Assembly: GCF_009184895.1 (NCBI RefSeq)
Contig: NZ_WESE01000009.1
Span: 124,001-188,000 of the forward strand
DNA length: 64,000 bases
DNA from: Nostocoides sp. F2B08
Lineage (GTDB): Bacteria; Actinomycetota; Actinomycetes; Actinomycetales; Dermatophilaceae
Reading direction: 5' to 3'
Part shown: one piece after another, positions 32,975-40,815 of the stretch
Layout of the letters: every line of letters begins with the position of its first letter
Numbering within the stretch: the first letter of the stretch is position 1
The notes under the pieces: model-generated
Told to the model about the DNA's origin: nothing
What the model saw: only the letters and a program-made list of their open reading frames with translations
Database searches by the model: none
Position numbers and translations under genes: made by a program

Positions 32975-33990
32975 GGCAGCACCGTCTCGATGAGGGTGCG
33001 CAGCTCGTCCACGGTGAGGAAGTGCTCGTTGGTGCCGCTGTTGTACTCGAAGCCGTACTCGAGCAGGCGCCCGGGATTCGGCGCGCTGTTGGCGATGAAG
33101 TCGTCGATGTCCCAGTTGGAGTAGGACGGGAGGATGACGTAGTAGTCGTCGAACTCGACAGTGGACATCGCATCCGTCGAGGTGATCATCTCCTCGTGCA
33201 GCTTCTCACCGGGCCGGATGCCCACGATGCGCTGCTCCAGCTCGGGGGCGATCGCGGTCGCGACGTCGACGACGTGGTAGCTCGGGATCTTCGGCACGAA
33301 GAGCTCGCCTCCCCACATCCGCGCGAGCGAGGCGAGGACGAAGTCGACGCCCTCCTGCAGCGTGATGGTGAAGCGGGTCATCCGCTCGTCTGTGATCGGC
33401 AGGAAGCCGTTCTGCTGCTGGGCGCGGAAGAACGGAACGACCGAGCCGCGCGATCCGAGCACGTTGCCGTAGCGCACGACGGAGAAGGATATGTCCCGGC
33501 TGCCCTTGTGGTTGTTCGCGGCGACGAAGATCTTGTCCGACGCGAGCTTGGTCGCACCGTAGAGGTTGATCGGCGCCGCCGCCTTGTCGGTGCTGAGGGC
33601 GACCACGCGCTTGACACCGGCGTCGATGGACGCGTTGACGACGTTCTCGGCACCGTGGACGTTGGTCTTGACGGCCTCGAAGGGGTTGTACTCGGCCATC
33701 GGCACCTGCTTGAGCGCGGCCGCGTGAATGACGACGTCGATGCCGTCCATCGCCTTGCGGAGCCGCTTCTCGTCCCGGACGTCGCCGAGGAAGTAGCGCA
33801 TGGTCGACGCATGGTCCTTGAACGGCTCGGCGTTCTGCATCTCGAACTGCTTGAGCTCGTCTCGGCTGTAGACCACGACGCGAGCTGGCTTGTACTGCTC
33901 GAGCAGGGTGGCGATGAAACGCTTCCCGAAGGACCCGGAGCCGCCGGTGATCAGGATCGACCTGCCGTCGATCCAGGACTGTGCGTTCAT
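32971..33990 (-). CDS. pseB: UDP-N-acetylglucosamine 4,6-dehydratase (inverting)
   Basis: 339 residues, first Pse enzyme and first gene of the operon. Rossmann GGSGSFG is at 16-22, STDKA has the catalytic Asp135-Lys136, and Tyr144-x3-Lys148 (YGATK) completes the site. The PseB/CapD-type HAAALKQVPMAEYNP motif is clear. I prefer the ATG at 33990, with AGAGGAG three bases upstream and the usual family start; an ATG at 34017 would add MKKTQTEET without a ribosome-binding site. Confidence 0.93.
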   Translation of the reverse strand: MNAQSWIDGRSILITGGSGSFGKRFIATLLEQYKPARVVVYSRDELKQFEMQNAEPFKDHASTMRYFLGDVRDEKRLRKAMDGIDVVIHAAALKQVPMAEYNPFEAVKTNVHGAENVVNASIDAGVKRVVALSTDKAAAPINLYGATKLASDKIFVAANNHKGSRDISFSVVRYGNVLGSRGSVVPFFRAQQQNGFLPITDERMTRFTITLQEGVDFVLASLARMWGGELFVPKIPSYHVVDVATAIAPELEQRIVGIRPGEKLHEEMITSTDAMSTVEFDDYYVILPSYSNWDIDDFIANSAPNPGRLLEYGFEYNSGTNEHFLTVDELRTLIETVLP

Positions 33991-34079
33991 GGTCTCCTCT
34001 GTCTGGGTCTTCTTCATGGGTGGAGTGATGAGAGTGGAGTGGTCGGGACGGTGCCGCAGAGACGATGCACCGAGGGACC

Positions 34080-34085
34080 ACTCTA
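34080..34085 (-). promoter_or_regulatory. -10 box TAGAGT for the pseudaminic acid operon
   Basis: TAGAGT on the minus strand would start transcription near 34073, leaving an ~80-base leader before the pseB ATG at 33990. No clear -35 is seen. It is the only good TANNNT box between the LCP stop and pseB. Confidence 0.4.
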
Positions 34086-34149
34086 GCCGGGATCACCCCC
34101 TGCTCCGGGCCTCGGCACACTCCGGCGGCACCCCGCGGGGGCGGTGTGC

Positions 34150-34198
34150 GGCGTCGTGACCGACGCCGAGAAACCCGGAGATGCCCGCCGCGGCGGGC
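34150..34198. terminator. Two GC hairpins after the LCP gene
   Basis: GGCGTCG-TGAC-CGACGCC (34150-34167) is a perfect 7-bp stem with a tetraloop. GCCCGCCGCGGCGGGC (34183-34198) is a perfect 16-bp palindrome. Both follow the LCP stop (34212) on the minus strand and precede the pse promoter. There is no U-tract, as often in GC-rich actinobacteria. Confidence 0.4.
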
Positions 34199-34211
34199 GG
34201 GCGAGCGGCAC

Positions 34212-35783
34212 CTACCCGACGGCGCACACGGACGCGATGTCGTCGGTCTGCGCGAAGGCGTCCTCGCTCGGTTTGGCCAGCGGATCGTATGCGGGGCTCG
34301 CTTCGTCGTCGGACGTCGCGTCGTTCCCCGGGTCGGCAGCGGGAGCGGAGGCGGTGACACCGGGAGTCGGCAGGGGAACGGCGGAGGTGCTCACTGCCTC
34401 TTCGTCGGCCGTGTCCTCGGAGGCCTCGATGGCCTCCTCGACGATCCGGTGCACCTCGGCACGGTCGAAGTCCCAGGGGTCGATCAGCGGCGGCACGAAG
34501 TTGACCCCGGTGATCTTCTGCGCCCTCGTCTTGAGTGCGAGCTCGGCGAAGTTGCCCAGCTCAGACTGCGGGATGTCGGTCGTCAGCACGCCCGTCGAGG
34601 CGGCCGCGATGTCGCCGAACCGCAGCGCGAGCGTCCGTGGGTCGACCTGGTCGACCATCGCCGACATCACACACCGCTGGCGGGCCATCCGCTCGTAGTT
34701 GGACGAGCCCTCGCGCGATCGGGCGTACCAGAGCGCGTGGTAGCCGTCGAGCCGCTGACGCCCGGGCTCGATGTGGTCGATGACCGGAGAGGTCCCCCCG
34801 CCGATGGGCGTCCGCCGCATGACCGTGATGTCGAGGCCGCCCAGAGCGTCGATGAGGCTGCGGAAGCCGTTCATGTCGACGAGGGCGTGGTACTGCACCT
34901 CGAGACCGGACAGCGCCTCGATCGCCTCACGCGTCGCCAGGATGCCAGGATCCTCGGTGCCCGGCGGGAACTCGTCCTGGTGGTCCCAGGCCCAGGTGTA
35001 GAGGCCGTTGAGGAGGCAGTCGTCCCCGCAGGTCCACCCCTCCGGCATCAGCCCCGCCATCACCGACCCGGGCTCGAACACGATGTTCTCCGTGTCCCGG
35101 GTGAAACCGAAGGTGACCGCTCGTCCGGTGTCGGCGTCGATGCTCACCAGCTGGAGGCTGTCGGGACGCGTGCCCTCGCGGCCCTCGCCGCTGTCGCCAC
35201 CCATGAGCAGGACGTTGTAGCGGCCGTCGACGGGCGGGACGGTCGGTCCGCCGCCGAAGACCGCACCGAGAGCCGCGCGGCCGGCCGAGACGGACGCTCC
35301 CGCATAGGCGACCCCGGCCGGAGCGAGGAGCAGGACGACCGTCGCGATGGCGAACCGCCGCCGCGTTCGGGTCGGCTGGCTCGCCGGGCGGCCGAGGCGC
35401 CAGGCGTCGATGAGGACCAGGGCCCAGATCGCCGCCCAGGCATAGAGCACCCACTGCGCCACGGCGAGGAACCACGGCGCCGACATCAGCCCGACGACCG
35501 TCGAGAGGCTGATGTAGGCGATGCCGCCGAGGAGCGCGGCCAACGCGAGCAGCCCGAGCCAGACCCGCAGGACCAGCCGCCCGACCGCCCGGTTCCCGGC
35601 GACGACCTGCGCGGTGCCCGGGAGCACCAGACTCATCGCCAGAAGGCTCACGGCGCGACGACGGGCGACCGCATGACTGACGTGGGTCTGGTAGTCCTCG
35701 TCCGTTGCGCCGCCAGGGTGCGCCGACGAGCGCCGCGGCCGATGAGCGGCGACGGGGCGGCTCCTCGTCTGAGCAGGGACCAT
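34212..35783 (-). CDS. LytR-CpsA-Psr (LCP) family wall-polymer ligase
   Basis: 523 residues. LCP proteins attach anionic glycopolymers to peptidoglycan outside the cell. The N-terminal ~145 residues contain several hydrophobic segments after VARRRAVSLLAMSLVLPGTAQVVAG (split by this annotation; conserved in actinobacterial LCPs). The LCP core runs from NVLLMGGDSGEG, RPDSLQLVSI and FGFTRDTENI to YARSREGSSNYERM. A Ser/Ala/Pro-rich C-terminal tail ends the protein. The ATG at 35783 is the first in frame before the family N-terminus; no ribosome-binding site is visible. Transcription is away from the tandem repeat region. Confidence 0.88.
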   Translation of the reverse strand: MVPAQTRSRPVAAHRPRRSSAHPGGATDEDYQTHVSHAVARRRAVSLLAMSLVLPGTAQVVAGNRAVGRLVLRVWLGLLALAALLGGIAYISLSTVVGLMSAPWFLAVAQWVLYAWAAIWALVLIDAWRLGRPASQPTRTRRRFAIATVVLLLAPAGVAYAGASVSAGRAALGAVFGGGPTVPPVDGRYNVLLMGGDSGEGREGTRPDSLQLVSIDADTGRAVTFGFTRDTENIVFEPGSVMAGLMPEGWTCGDDCLLNGLYTWAWDHQDEFPPGTEDPGILATREAIEALSGLEVQYHALVDMNGFRSLIDALGGLDITVMRRTPIGGGTSPVIDHIEPGRQRLDGYHALWYARSREGSSNYERMARQRCVMSAMVDQVDPRTLALRFGDIAAASTGVLTTDIPQSELGNFAELALKTRAQKITGVNFVPPLIDPWDFDRAEVHRIVEEAIEASEDTADEEAVSTSAVPLPTPGVTASAPAADPGNDATSDDEASPAYDPLAKPSEDAFAQTDDIASVCAVG

Positions 35784-35876
35784 CGCGACAAGTAAAGCGG
35801 AGCAGGTCAGGGCCGTCGGGGAGGCACCTCGGGCGTGTCGCGAGCCGGCCCACACCTCCCGGGACCCCGGATGGGC

Positions 35877-36235
35877 CTGCCAGACGCGCGGAATGCCGCG
35901 CCGTCGGCATGCCGGGATCGGGAAGTTGCGGCGGGGCATGCCAGACGCGCCGAATGTCGCGCGGTCGGCATGCCGGCACGAGGAGACTGCGGCGGCGGCC
36001 TGCCAGACGCGTCGAATGTCGCGCGGTCGGCATGCCGGCACGAGGAGACTGCGGCGGCGGCCTGCCAGACGCGCCGAATGTCGCGCGGTCGGCATGCCGG
36101 CACGAGGAGGTTCAGCCGGGGGCATGCCAGACGCGCCGAATGTCGCGCGGTCGGCATGCCGGCACGAGGAGACTGCGCCGGGGGCCTGCCAGACGCGCCG
36201 AATGCCGCGCCGTCGGCATGCCGGGACCGGGCATC
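35877..36235. repeat. Six-unit tandem repeat, 61-62 bp period, between divergent LCP genes
   Basis: Units begin GCCAGACGCG at 35879, 35940, 36002, 36064, 36126 and 36188. Each has GAATGTCGCGCGGTCGGCATGCCGGCAC-like sequence (shown in pieces here: GAATGTCGCGCGG, then CGGCATGCCGG) followed by a variable GAGGAGACTGCGGCGG tail. Units 1 and 6, the outer ones, share different bases (GAATGCCGCGCCG and GGGA after the palindrome), as if they were diverged borders. CGGCATGCCG is a perfect palindrome in every unit. The rest of 35784-36365 holds the LCP promoters and a copy of the 14-mer; I see no gene. Confidence 0.9.
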
Positions 36236-36303
36236 TGGTCGCCCTCCAGTGCATTCGGGGCAGCCGAGTGGACTGGGTCGGTGCACGGCCACCCCAACAA
36301 ACG

Positions 36304-36317
36304 GGTATGCGGTGGTC
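36304..36317 (+). repeat. Copy of the recurring 14-mer GGTATGCGGTGGTC
   Basis: Exact match in noncoding DNA, 49 bases before the ATG of the second LCP gene. Confidence 0.7.
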
Positions 36318-36365
36318 CCCCGGGCGCGTTTGGCGAGGGCGGCGAGGGCGCGTGACACTGGTGGG

Positions 36366-37610
36366 ATGACCCCGGGACACGAGGACGACGCGCGCGCGAT
36401 CCCCATCGGCAGGCGCGGCCGTCCGACGGGCCCCGATACGGCTCCGGACTGGGACGAGGTGGACACCCGGTCCACATCGCACCGGGCTCCCGAGTCACCC
36501 GACCGCGCTCCGGTGGACCGGACTCGCGTGATGCCGGTCCAACCCGCGGCCGCACCACCACCACCTCCTCCCCCACCGCCCCCACCGCCGCCTCCGCCGC
36601 CCCCGGCCCGCGCATACCCCCAGGCGCAGCCACCCCCGCCCGCACCCCGGCGTCGATCACGCAACCGCACGCTCGGCCCGCTGCGGGTCTTCACGTGGCT
36701 GCTCACCGCCTGGGTGGTCTTCACAATCGCCACCCCGCTCATCGCGTGGTTCCGCATCGAGCGCGTCGACGCCACCCCCGAGACGCGGGTCGCCGCGAGC
36801 AGCGGCTCGACCTACCTCCTCGTCGGCAACGACGGCCGGGGCGACCTCACGCCCGAGGAGCGCAGGCGGCTCGGCACCGGGTCCAGTGAGGGGCAGCGCA
36901 CCGACTCGATCATCCTCGTCCACGTCCCCTCCGGCGACGGCCCTCGCGCCCTGATCTCGGTGCCGCGCGACTCGTTCCTCTCGATCCCGGGGCAAGGAGA
37001 GAACAAGGTCAACGCGGCCTTCGCGATCGGTGGCCCCGAGCTGCTCGTCGAGACCCTCGAGCAGCGGACCGGCCTGCGGATCGACGGGTACGCCGAGATC
37101 GGCTTCGCGGGCTTCGCCGGTGTCGTGGACAGTCTGGGCGGCGTCGACATCTGCGTGCCATTCGACATGGACGACCCCCGAGCCCACATCAACCTGCAGG
37201 AGGGGTGTCAGACCCTCGACGGGCCGACCGCGCTCGGCTACGTCCGCGCCCGGTACTCCGACCCGCGCGGCGACCTCGGTCGGGCCGAGCGTCAGCGGCA
37301 GTTCCTCGGCGCCATCATGGACAAGGCGGCCACCCCCTCGACCGTGCTCATCCCATGGCGCTGGTGGGGCTTCACCCAGTCCGCCGCCGACGGGATGGCG
37401 ATCGGCGACAACACGTCGATGATCGACATGGGCCAGGTGCTGCTCACCATGCGCGGCGTCTCCGGTGGTCAGACCCTCAGCCTCCAGGTTCCGGTTGCGA
37501 ACATGAACGCGCAGACCAGCGCCGGCAGCGCGGTGCTGTGGGACGACGCCGCCGCGGACCGGCTGTTCCAGCAGATCCGCGACGGGGAGCCGCTCGTCGC
37601 CCCCTCCTGA
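36366..37610 (+). CDS. LytR-CpsA-Psr (LCP) family wall-polymer ligase, proline-rich N-terminus
   Basis: 414 residues. A ~110-residue cytoplasmic N-terminus contains a run of 17 prolines, followed by one membrane segment (~107-127). The extracytoplasmic LCP domain has YLLVGNDGRGDL, QRTDSIILVHV, ALISVPRDSFLSIPG (arginine for pyrophosphate binding), NAAFAIGGPELLV and VRARYSDPRGDLGRAERQR. It is divergent from the first LCP gene. A GACACT box six bases before the ATG may give leaderless initiation. It is the likely terminal step for the polymer of this region. Confidence 0.9.
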   Translation: MTPGHEDDARAIPIGRRGRPTGPDTAPDWDEVDTRSTSHRAPESPDRAPVDRTRVMPVQPAAAPPPPPPPPPPPPPPPPPARAYPQAQPPPPAPRRRSRNRTLGPLRVFTWLLTAWVVFTIATPLIAWFRIERVDATPETRVAASSGSTYLLVGNDGRGDLTPEERRRLGTGSSEGQRTDSIILVHVPSGDGPRALISVPRDSFLSIPGQGENKVNAAFAIGGPELLVETLEQRTGLRIDGYAEIGFAGFAGVVDSLGGVDICVPFDMDDPRAHINLQEGCQTLDGPTALGYVRARYSDPRGDLGRAERQRQFLGAIMDKAATPSTVLIPWRWWGFTQSAADGMAIGDNTSMIDMGQVLLTMRGVSGGQTLSLQVPVANMNAQTSAGSAVLWDDAAADRLFQQIRDGEPLVAPS

Positions 37611-37634
37611 CGCCCGTCGGCCTGACCGGGGGGA

Positions 37635-38183
37635 CTATTGACGCGTGCGGGCGCGGTGTCGCCCGGCGAGGAAGACCGCGGTGAGGGCCAACAGCGCCGT
37701 CATCGCATAGGCACCCACCGTGTCGCCCGCGTCGATCACGAGCAGCAGCAGCCCGACCGAGCACTGCACGGCGCCGGCGACGAGGAAAGCGCGCTCGCCG
37801 TACAGGTGGGCGAAGGGGAAGTAGTGGGCTCCGACCGCGACCATCGCGAGCGGGAAGAATGCCTCCTGGATCGAGGGCGACACCAGCCACAGGGCCAGAA
37901 GCACGACCGACATGGTGGCGGCCGTCTGGATCGCCAGACCGCGCATCGGGTGGCCTGCCGGGAGGTCTGCCCGCCCGCTGAGCATCCTGTTGAGCAGCAG
38001 GTTGGCCGGGAAGATCAGCAGCGCGCCGCCGACGAAGAGGACGGCCGCCCCCGTCGGGATGGTGCTGCGGCCGGCGACCACACCTGCGGCCAACCACACG
38101 ACGGCGGAGACGGCCGGACCACCCCATCCCCCGGAGTAGATCCGCCTGACGTCGGCCTGTGCCCTGGCGAGCTCGGTGCTCAC
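37635..38183 (-). CDS. DUF7010-like small membrane protein
   Basis: 182 residues with about six hydrophobic segments, starting VSTELARAQADVRRIYSGGWGG-like residues before the first helix. This resembles the DUF7010 family, whose function is unknown. The GTG start (38181-38183) has AGGAG 8 bases upstream. It lies 11 bases after the acyl-CoA dehydrogenase stop, so the two may be cotranscribed. It converges on the LCP gene. Confidence 0.6.
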   Translation of the reverse strand: MSTELARAQADVRRIYSGGWGGPAVSAVVWLAAGVVAGRSTIPTGAAVLFVGGALLIFPANLLLNRMLSGRADLPAGHPMRGLAIQTAATMSVVLLALWLVSPSIQEAFFPLAMVAVGAHYFPFAHLYGERAFLVAGAVQCSVGLLLLVIDAGDTVGAYAMTALLALTAVFLAGRHRARTRQ

Positions 38184-38194
38184 GCCGTCTTCTC

Positions 38195-39358
38195 CTATCG
38201 CAGCAGCTGGCGCGCCATGACCAGGCGCTGGATCTGGTTGGTGCCCTCGTAGATCTGGGTGATCTTCGCGTCCCGCATCATCCGCTCGAGCGGGAAGTCG
38301 CGGGTGTAGCCGGCGCCGCCGAGGAGCTGGACGGCATCGGTCGTCACCCGCATCGCCATGTCGGTGGCGTAGCACTTCGCCGCCGCGCCGAAGAACGGCA
38401 GGTCGCTCTCTCCCCGCTCGGACTTGGCGGCGGCGACATAGACCAGCTGGCGGGCCGCCTCGAGCTGCATCGCCATGTCGGCCACCATGAACTGGATGCC
38501 CTGGAAGTCGGCCACCCGCTGCCCGAACTGCCGCCGTTCCCGGATGTAGTCGAGCGCGTGGTCGAGCGCCCCCTGGGCGATGCCGACCGCCTGGGCCCCG
38601 ATCGTCACCCTTGTGTGGTCGAGGGTGCGCAGCGCGATCTTCAGGCCCTCCCCGACCTCGCCGACGACGCGGTCACCGGGGATCCGGCACCGGTCGAACA
38701 TCAGCTCGCGCGTCGGGCTGCCCCGGACCCCGAGCTTGCGCTCCTTGGCGCCGAGGTCGAAGCCGTCATCGGAGGACTCGACGACGAAGGCCGTCACGTT
38801 GCCGCCGCGCGGGCCGTCGGGGTCGGTGACCGCCAGGACGGTGTAGAGCTCGGAGACCCCGGCACTCGTGATCCACGACTTCTGGCCCGACAGCACCCAG
38901 TCGTCGCCGTCGGCGACGGCACGGCAGCGCATCGAGGCCGTGTCGGAGCCGGCCTCGCGCTCGGAGAGGCCGTAGGAGATCGACGTGCTGCCGGACGCGA
39001 CGCGGCTGAGGTAGCGCGTCTTGACGTCCTCGCTGCCCGCGACGATCAGCGGCATCGACCCCAGCTTGTTGACGGCGGGGATGAGCGAGGACGATGCGCA
39101 CACGCGGGCGACCTCCTCGATGACGATGCACATCGCGAGGGCGTCCGCGCCCACTCCGCCGTACTCCTCCGGGATGTGCGGCGCGAAGAAGTCGGTCTCG
39201 ACGAGCGCGTCGTGCGCCTCCTGCGGGTAGCGCTCCTGCTCGTCGACCTCCGCGGCGAACGGCGCGATCCGGGCCTCGGCGATCTCGCGCACGGCCGCCC
39301 GGATGGCCTCGTGGTCCTCGGAGAGCCGGTAGGTGTCGAAGGTCGAGTCAGCTGGCAT
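38195..39358 (-). CDS. Acyl-CoA dehydrogenase
   Basis: 387 residues, a complete flavoprotein of the short/branched-chain type. FAD and acyl-CoA motifs are present: YGLSEREAGSD, the VLSGQKSWITSAG strand, RQFGQRVADFQGIQFMVADM, LGGAGYTRDFP and the C-terminal QIYEGTNQIQ. It oxidises acyl-CoA to enoyl-CoA, passing electrons to ETF. The start has TACGAT six bases before the ATG on the minus strand, so it is probably leaderless. Confidence 0.93.
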   Translation of the reverse strand: MPADSTFDTYRLSEDHEAIRAAVREIAEARIAPFAAEVDEQERYPQEAHDALVETDFFAPHIPEEYGGVGADALAMCIVIEEVARVCASSSLIPAVNKLGSMPLIVAGSEDVKTRYLSRVASGSTSISYGLSEREAGSDTASMRCRAVADGDDWVLSGQKSWITSAGVSELYTVLAVTDPDGPRGGNVTAFVVESSDDGFDLGAKERKLGVRGSPTRELMFDRCRIPGDRVVGEVGEGLKIALRTLDHTRVTIGAQAVGIAQGALDHALDYIRERRQFGQRVADFQGIQFMVADMAMQLEAARQLVYVAAAKSERGESDLPFFGAAAKCYATDMAMRVTTDAVQLLGGAGYTRDFPLERMMRDAKITQIYEGTNQIQRLVMARQLLR

Positions 39359-39364
39359 GCGTCG

Positions 39365-39370
39365 ATCGTA
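39365..39370 (-). promoter_or_regulatory. -10 box TACGAT for leaderless acyl-CoA dehydrogenase
   Basis: TACGAT on the minus strand is followed by 6 bases and the ATG at 39358. It overlaps a GTATGC motif on the plus strand. Confidence 0.5.
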
Positions 39371-39410
39371 TGCGCCGGTCACCGACCGCTTCCGGCGCCC
39401 GGGCCTGCGG

Positions 39411-39674
39411 TCAGGCGCTCGCCGCGCCCGGCCTCGCGAGAAGCCCGGACCGGCGCACCTCGGCGCGACGCGTGGCGAGCTCGGTGGCCAGATCCGGGTC
39501 GTCCATGACGAGGTAGACCAGTCCGCAGTCGTGCGGGCCTGTCGCGCCGGGCACACACAGGGTGCAGTGGTCACCGGGACGCACCGGGCACAGGGGTTCG
39601 GGCCGGCGGTTCGCACTCACGGTCGACTCAACACCTCGGGCCGGACTGGGATTCCGGGGGACGTGACGGCTCAT
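39411..39674 (-). CDS. Small four-cysteine protein (DUF6767-like)
   Basis: 87 residues. Cys29, Cys37, Cys40 and Cys50 (PLCPVRPGDHCTLC ... GPHDCGLVY) could bind zinc. The CPVRPGDHCTLCVPGATGP stretch resembles the DUF6767 family of unknown function. The ATG overlaps the LLM oxidoreductase stop (ATGA at 39671-39674), so it is coupled to that gene. Confidence 0.6.
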   Translation of the reverse strand: MSRHVPRNPSPARGVESTVSANRRPEPLCPVRPGDHCTLCVPGATGPHDCGLVYLVMDDPDLATELATRRAEVRRSGLLARPGAASA

Positions 39675-40732
39675 CGTCCAGCGAGACGCTCCCAGAGGTG
39701 CCGGTGCGGCTCGTGGTCGACGAGCTCGGAGAGGACCTCGCGCTCGAAGAGCTGGATGCCCGTCATGTCGTAGGCGGCCTCGACGAAGTACGTGATGGCA
39801 TAGGTCATCCCACGGCGCTCCATGTCCTGGAGCGTCTCGATGATCTGCTCCGGAGTCCCGACGAGCGGGCCGTTCGCGAACGAGCGGACCGTCGCCTCGA
39901 CGACGTCGTCCGGCATGCCGGCCGACGCGTAGTGGTCCCGGATCCAGTCGAGGCGGCTCTGGACCTCACTGTCGTTGCGTCCGATGACGACGTTGAAGTT
40001 CGCACTGCGGACGATCTCGTCGACGTCGCGGCCGATGTCGCGACAGTGACCGGCGAGGATCTCGCTCTTGGCGCTGAACTCGTCGGGCATGCCGGAGAAG
40101 TTCGTGTAGTCGGCGTACTCGGCCGCGAGCCGGAGCGTCTTCTTCTCGCCGCCTCCGGCGATCCACATCGGGATGCCGTTGGCGGGGCTCCCGGGGGCCG
40201 ACGTGCCCTGGAGCGGCTGGGGGAAGCACATCGCGCCGTCGACCTGGTAGTGCTCACCGTCGAGCGTCCCGTACCCGGTGGTCCACATCTGGCGCATGAT
40301 GTCGACCCCCTCGCGCAGCATCGCCAGCCGTTCACCGGCGCGGGGGAAACCGTAGCCGTAGGCGCGCCACTCGTGCTCGTACCACCCGGCTCCGATGCCC
40401 ATCTCGAGTCGACCCTCCGAGATGACGTCGACCGTCGCGGCGACCTTCGCCAGGTAGGCCGGGTTGCGGTAGCCCATGCACGTGCACATCTGGCCCAGGC
40501 GCACGCGGCCGGTCACGCCGGCGAAGGCCGCCATGAGGGACCAGGCCTCGTGGGTGGCCTCCTCGGTGGGCCGCGGTGTCGTGTGGAGATGGTCGTAGAC
40601 CCAGATCGAGGTCCAGTCGTCGTTGGCGTCGACGCGTCGCGCCAGTCCGGCCATGACGCCCCAGTGCAGGGCCGGGTCGATCCCGACCAGGTCGTGCCGC
40701 CAGCCCTGCGGGACGAAGATCCCGAACTTCAT
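39671..40732 (-). CDS. LLM-class oxidoreductase, probably F420-dependent
   Basis: 353 residues, luciferase-like TIM barrel. KFGIFVPQGW at the start, VYDHLHTT, RNPAYLAKVAATVDVISEGRLEMGIGAGW and the GTPEQIIETLQDMERRG segment are typical of actinobacterial F420-dependent members (the GRLEMGIGAGW motif). The substrate cannot be read from the sequence. The ATG has an AGAGG about 9 bases upstream. Divergent from the UDP-glucose dehydrogenase gene. Confidence 0.85.
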   Translation of the reverse strand: MKFGIFVPQGWRHDLVGIDPALHWGVMAGLARRVDANDDWTSIWVYDHLHTTPRPTEEATHEAWSLMAAFAGVTGRVRLGQMCTCMGYRNPAYLAKVAATVDVISEGRLEMGIGAGWYEHEWRAYGYGFPRAGERLAMLREGVDIMRQMWTTGYGTLDGEHYQVDGAMCFPQPLQGTSAPGSPANGIPMWIAGGGEKKTLRLAAEYADYTNFSGMPDEFSAKSEILAGHCRDIGRDVDEIVRSANFNVVIGRNDSEVQSRLDWIRDHYASAGMPDDVVEATVRSFANGPLVGTPEQIIETLQDMERRGMTYAITYFVEAAYDMTGIQLFEREVLSELVDHEPHRHLWERLAGR

Positions 40733-40802
40733 GGTTCAACCTCTCTCACTGCACCCGGGTGCGGGTCGCATACCGTCTCATCTGCGTCTCATTCGGTGAC
40801 GT

Positions 40803-40808
40803 TACTCT
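40803..40808 (+). promoter_or_regulatory. -10 box TACTCT for leaderless UDP-glucose dehydrogenase
   Basis: TACTCT is followed by 7 bases and the GTG at 40816. No ribosome-binding site precedes the GTG. Confidence 0.55.
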
Positions 40809-40815
40809 GCAACGC

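Noticed and set aside
18253-34017. Sialic acid (Neu5Ac) rather than pseudaminic acid synthesis
   Set aside because: The synthase has PseI-type motifs, and pseB, pseC and pseG have no place in the Neu5Ac route; no NeuC-type epimerase is present.
35877-36235. CRISPR-like array
   Set aside because: Both the constant part and the intervening part repeat nearly unchanged with a 62-bp period. There are no unique spacers and no cas genes.
36542-36605. CCN tract as a repeat element
   Set aside because: It is the coding sequence of the polyproline run in the second LCP protein, in frame with no interruption.
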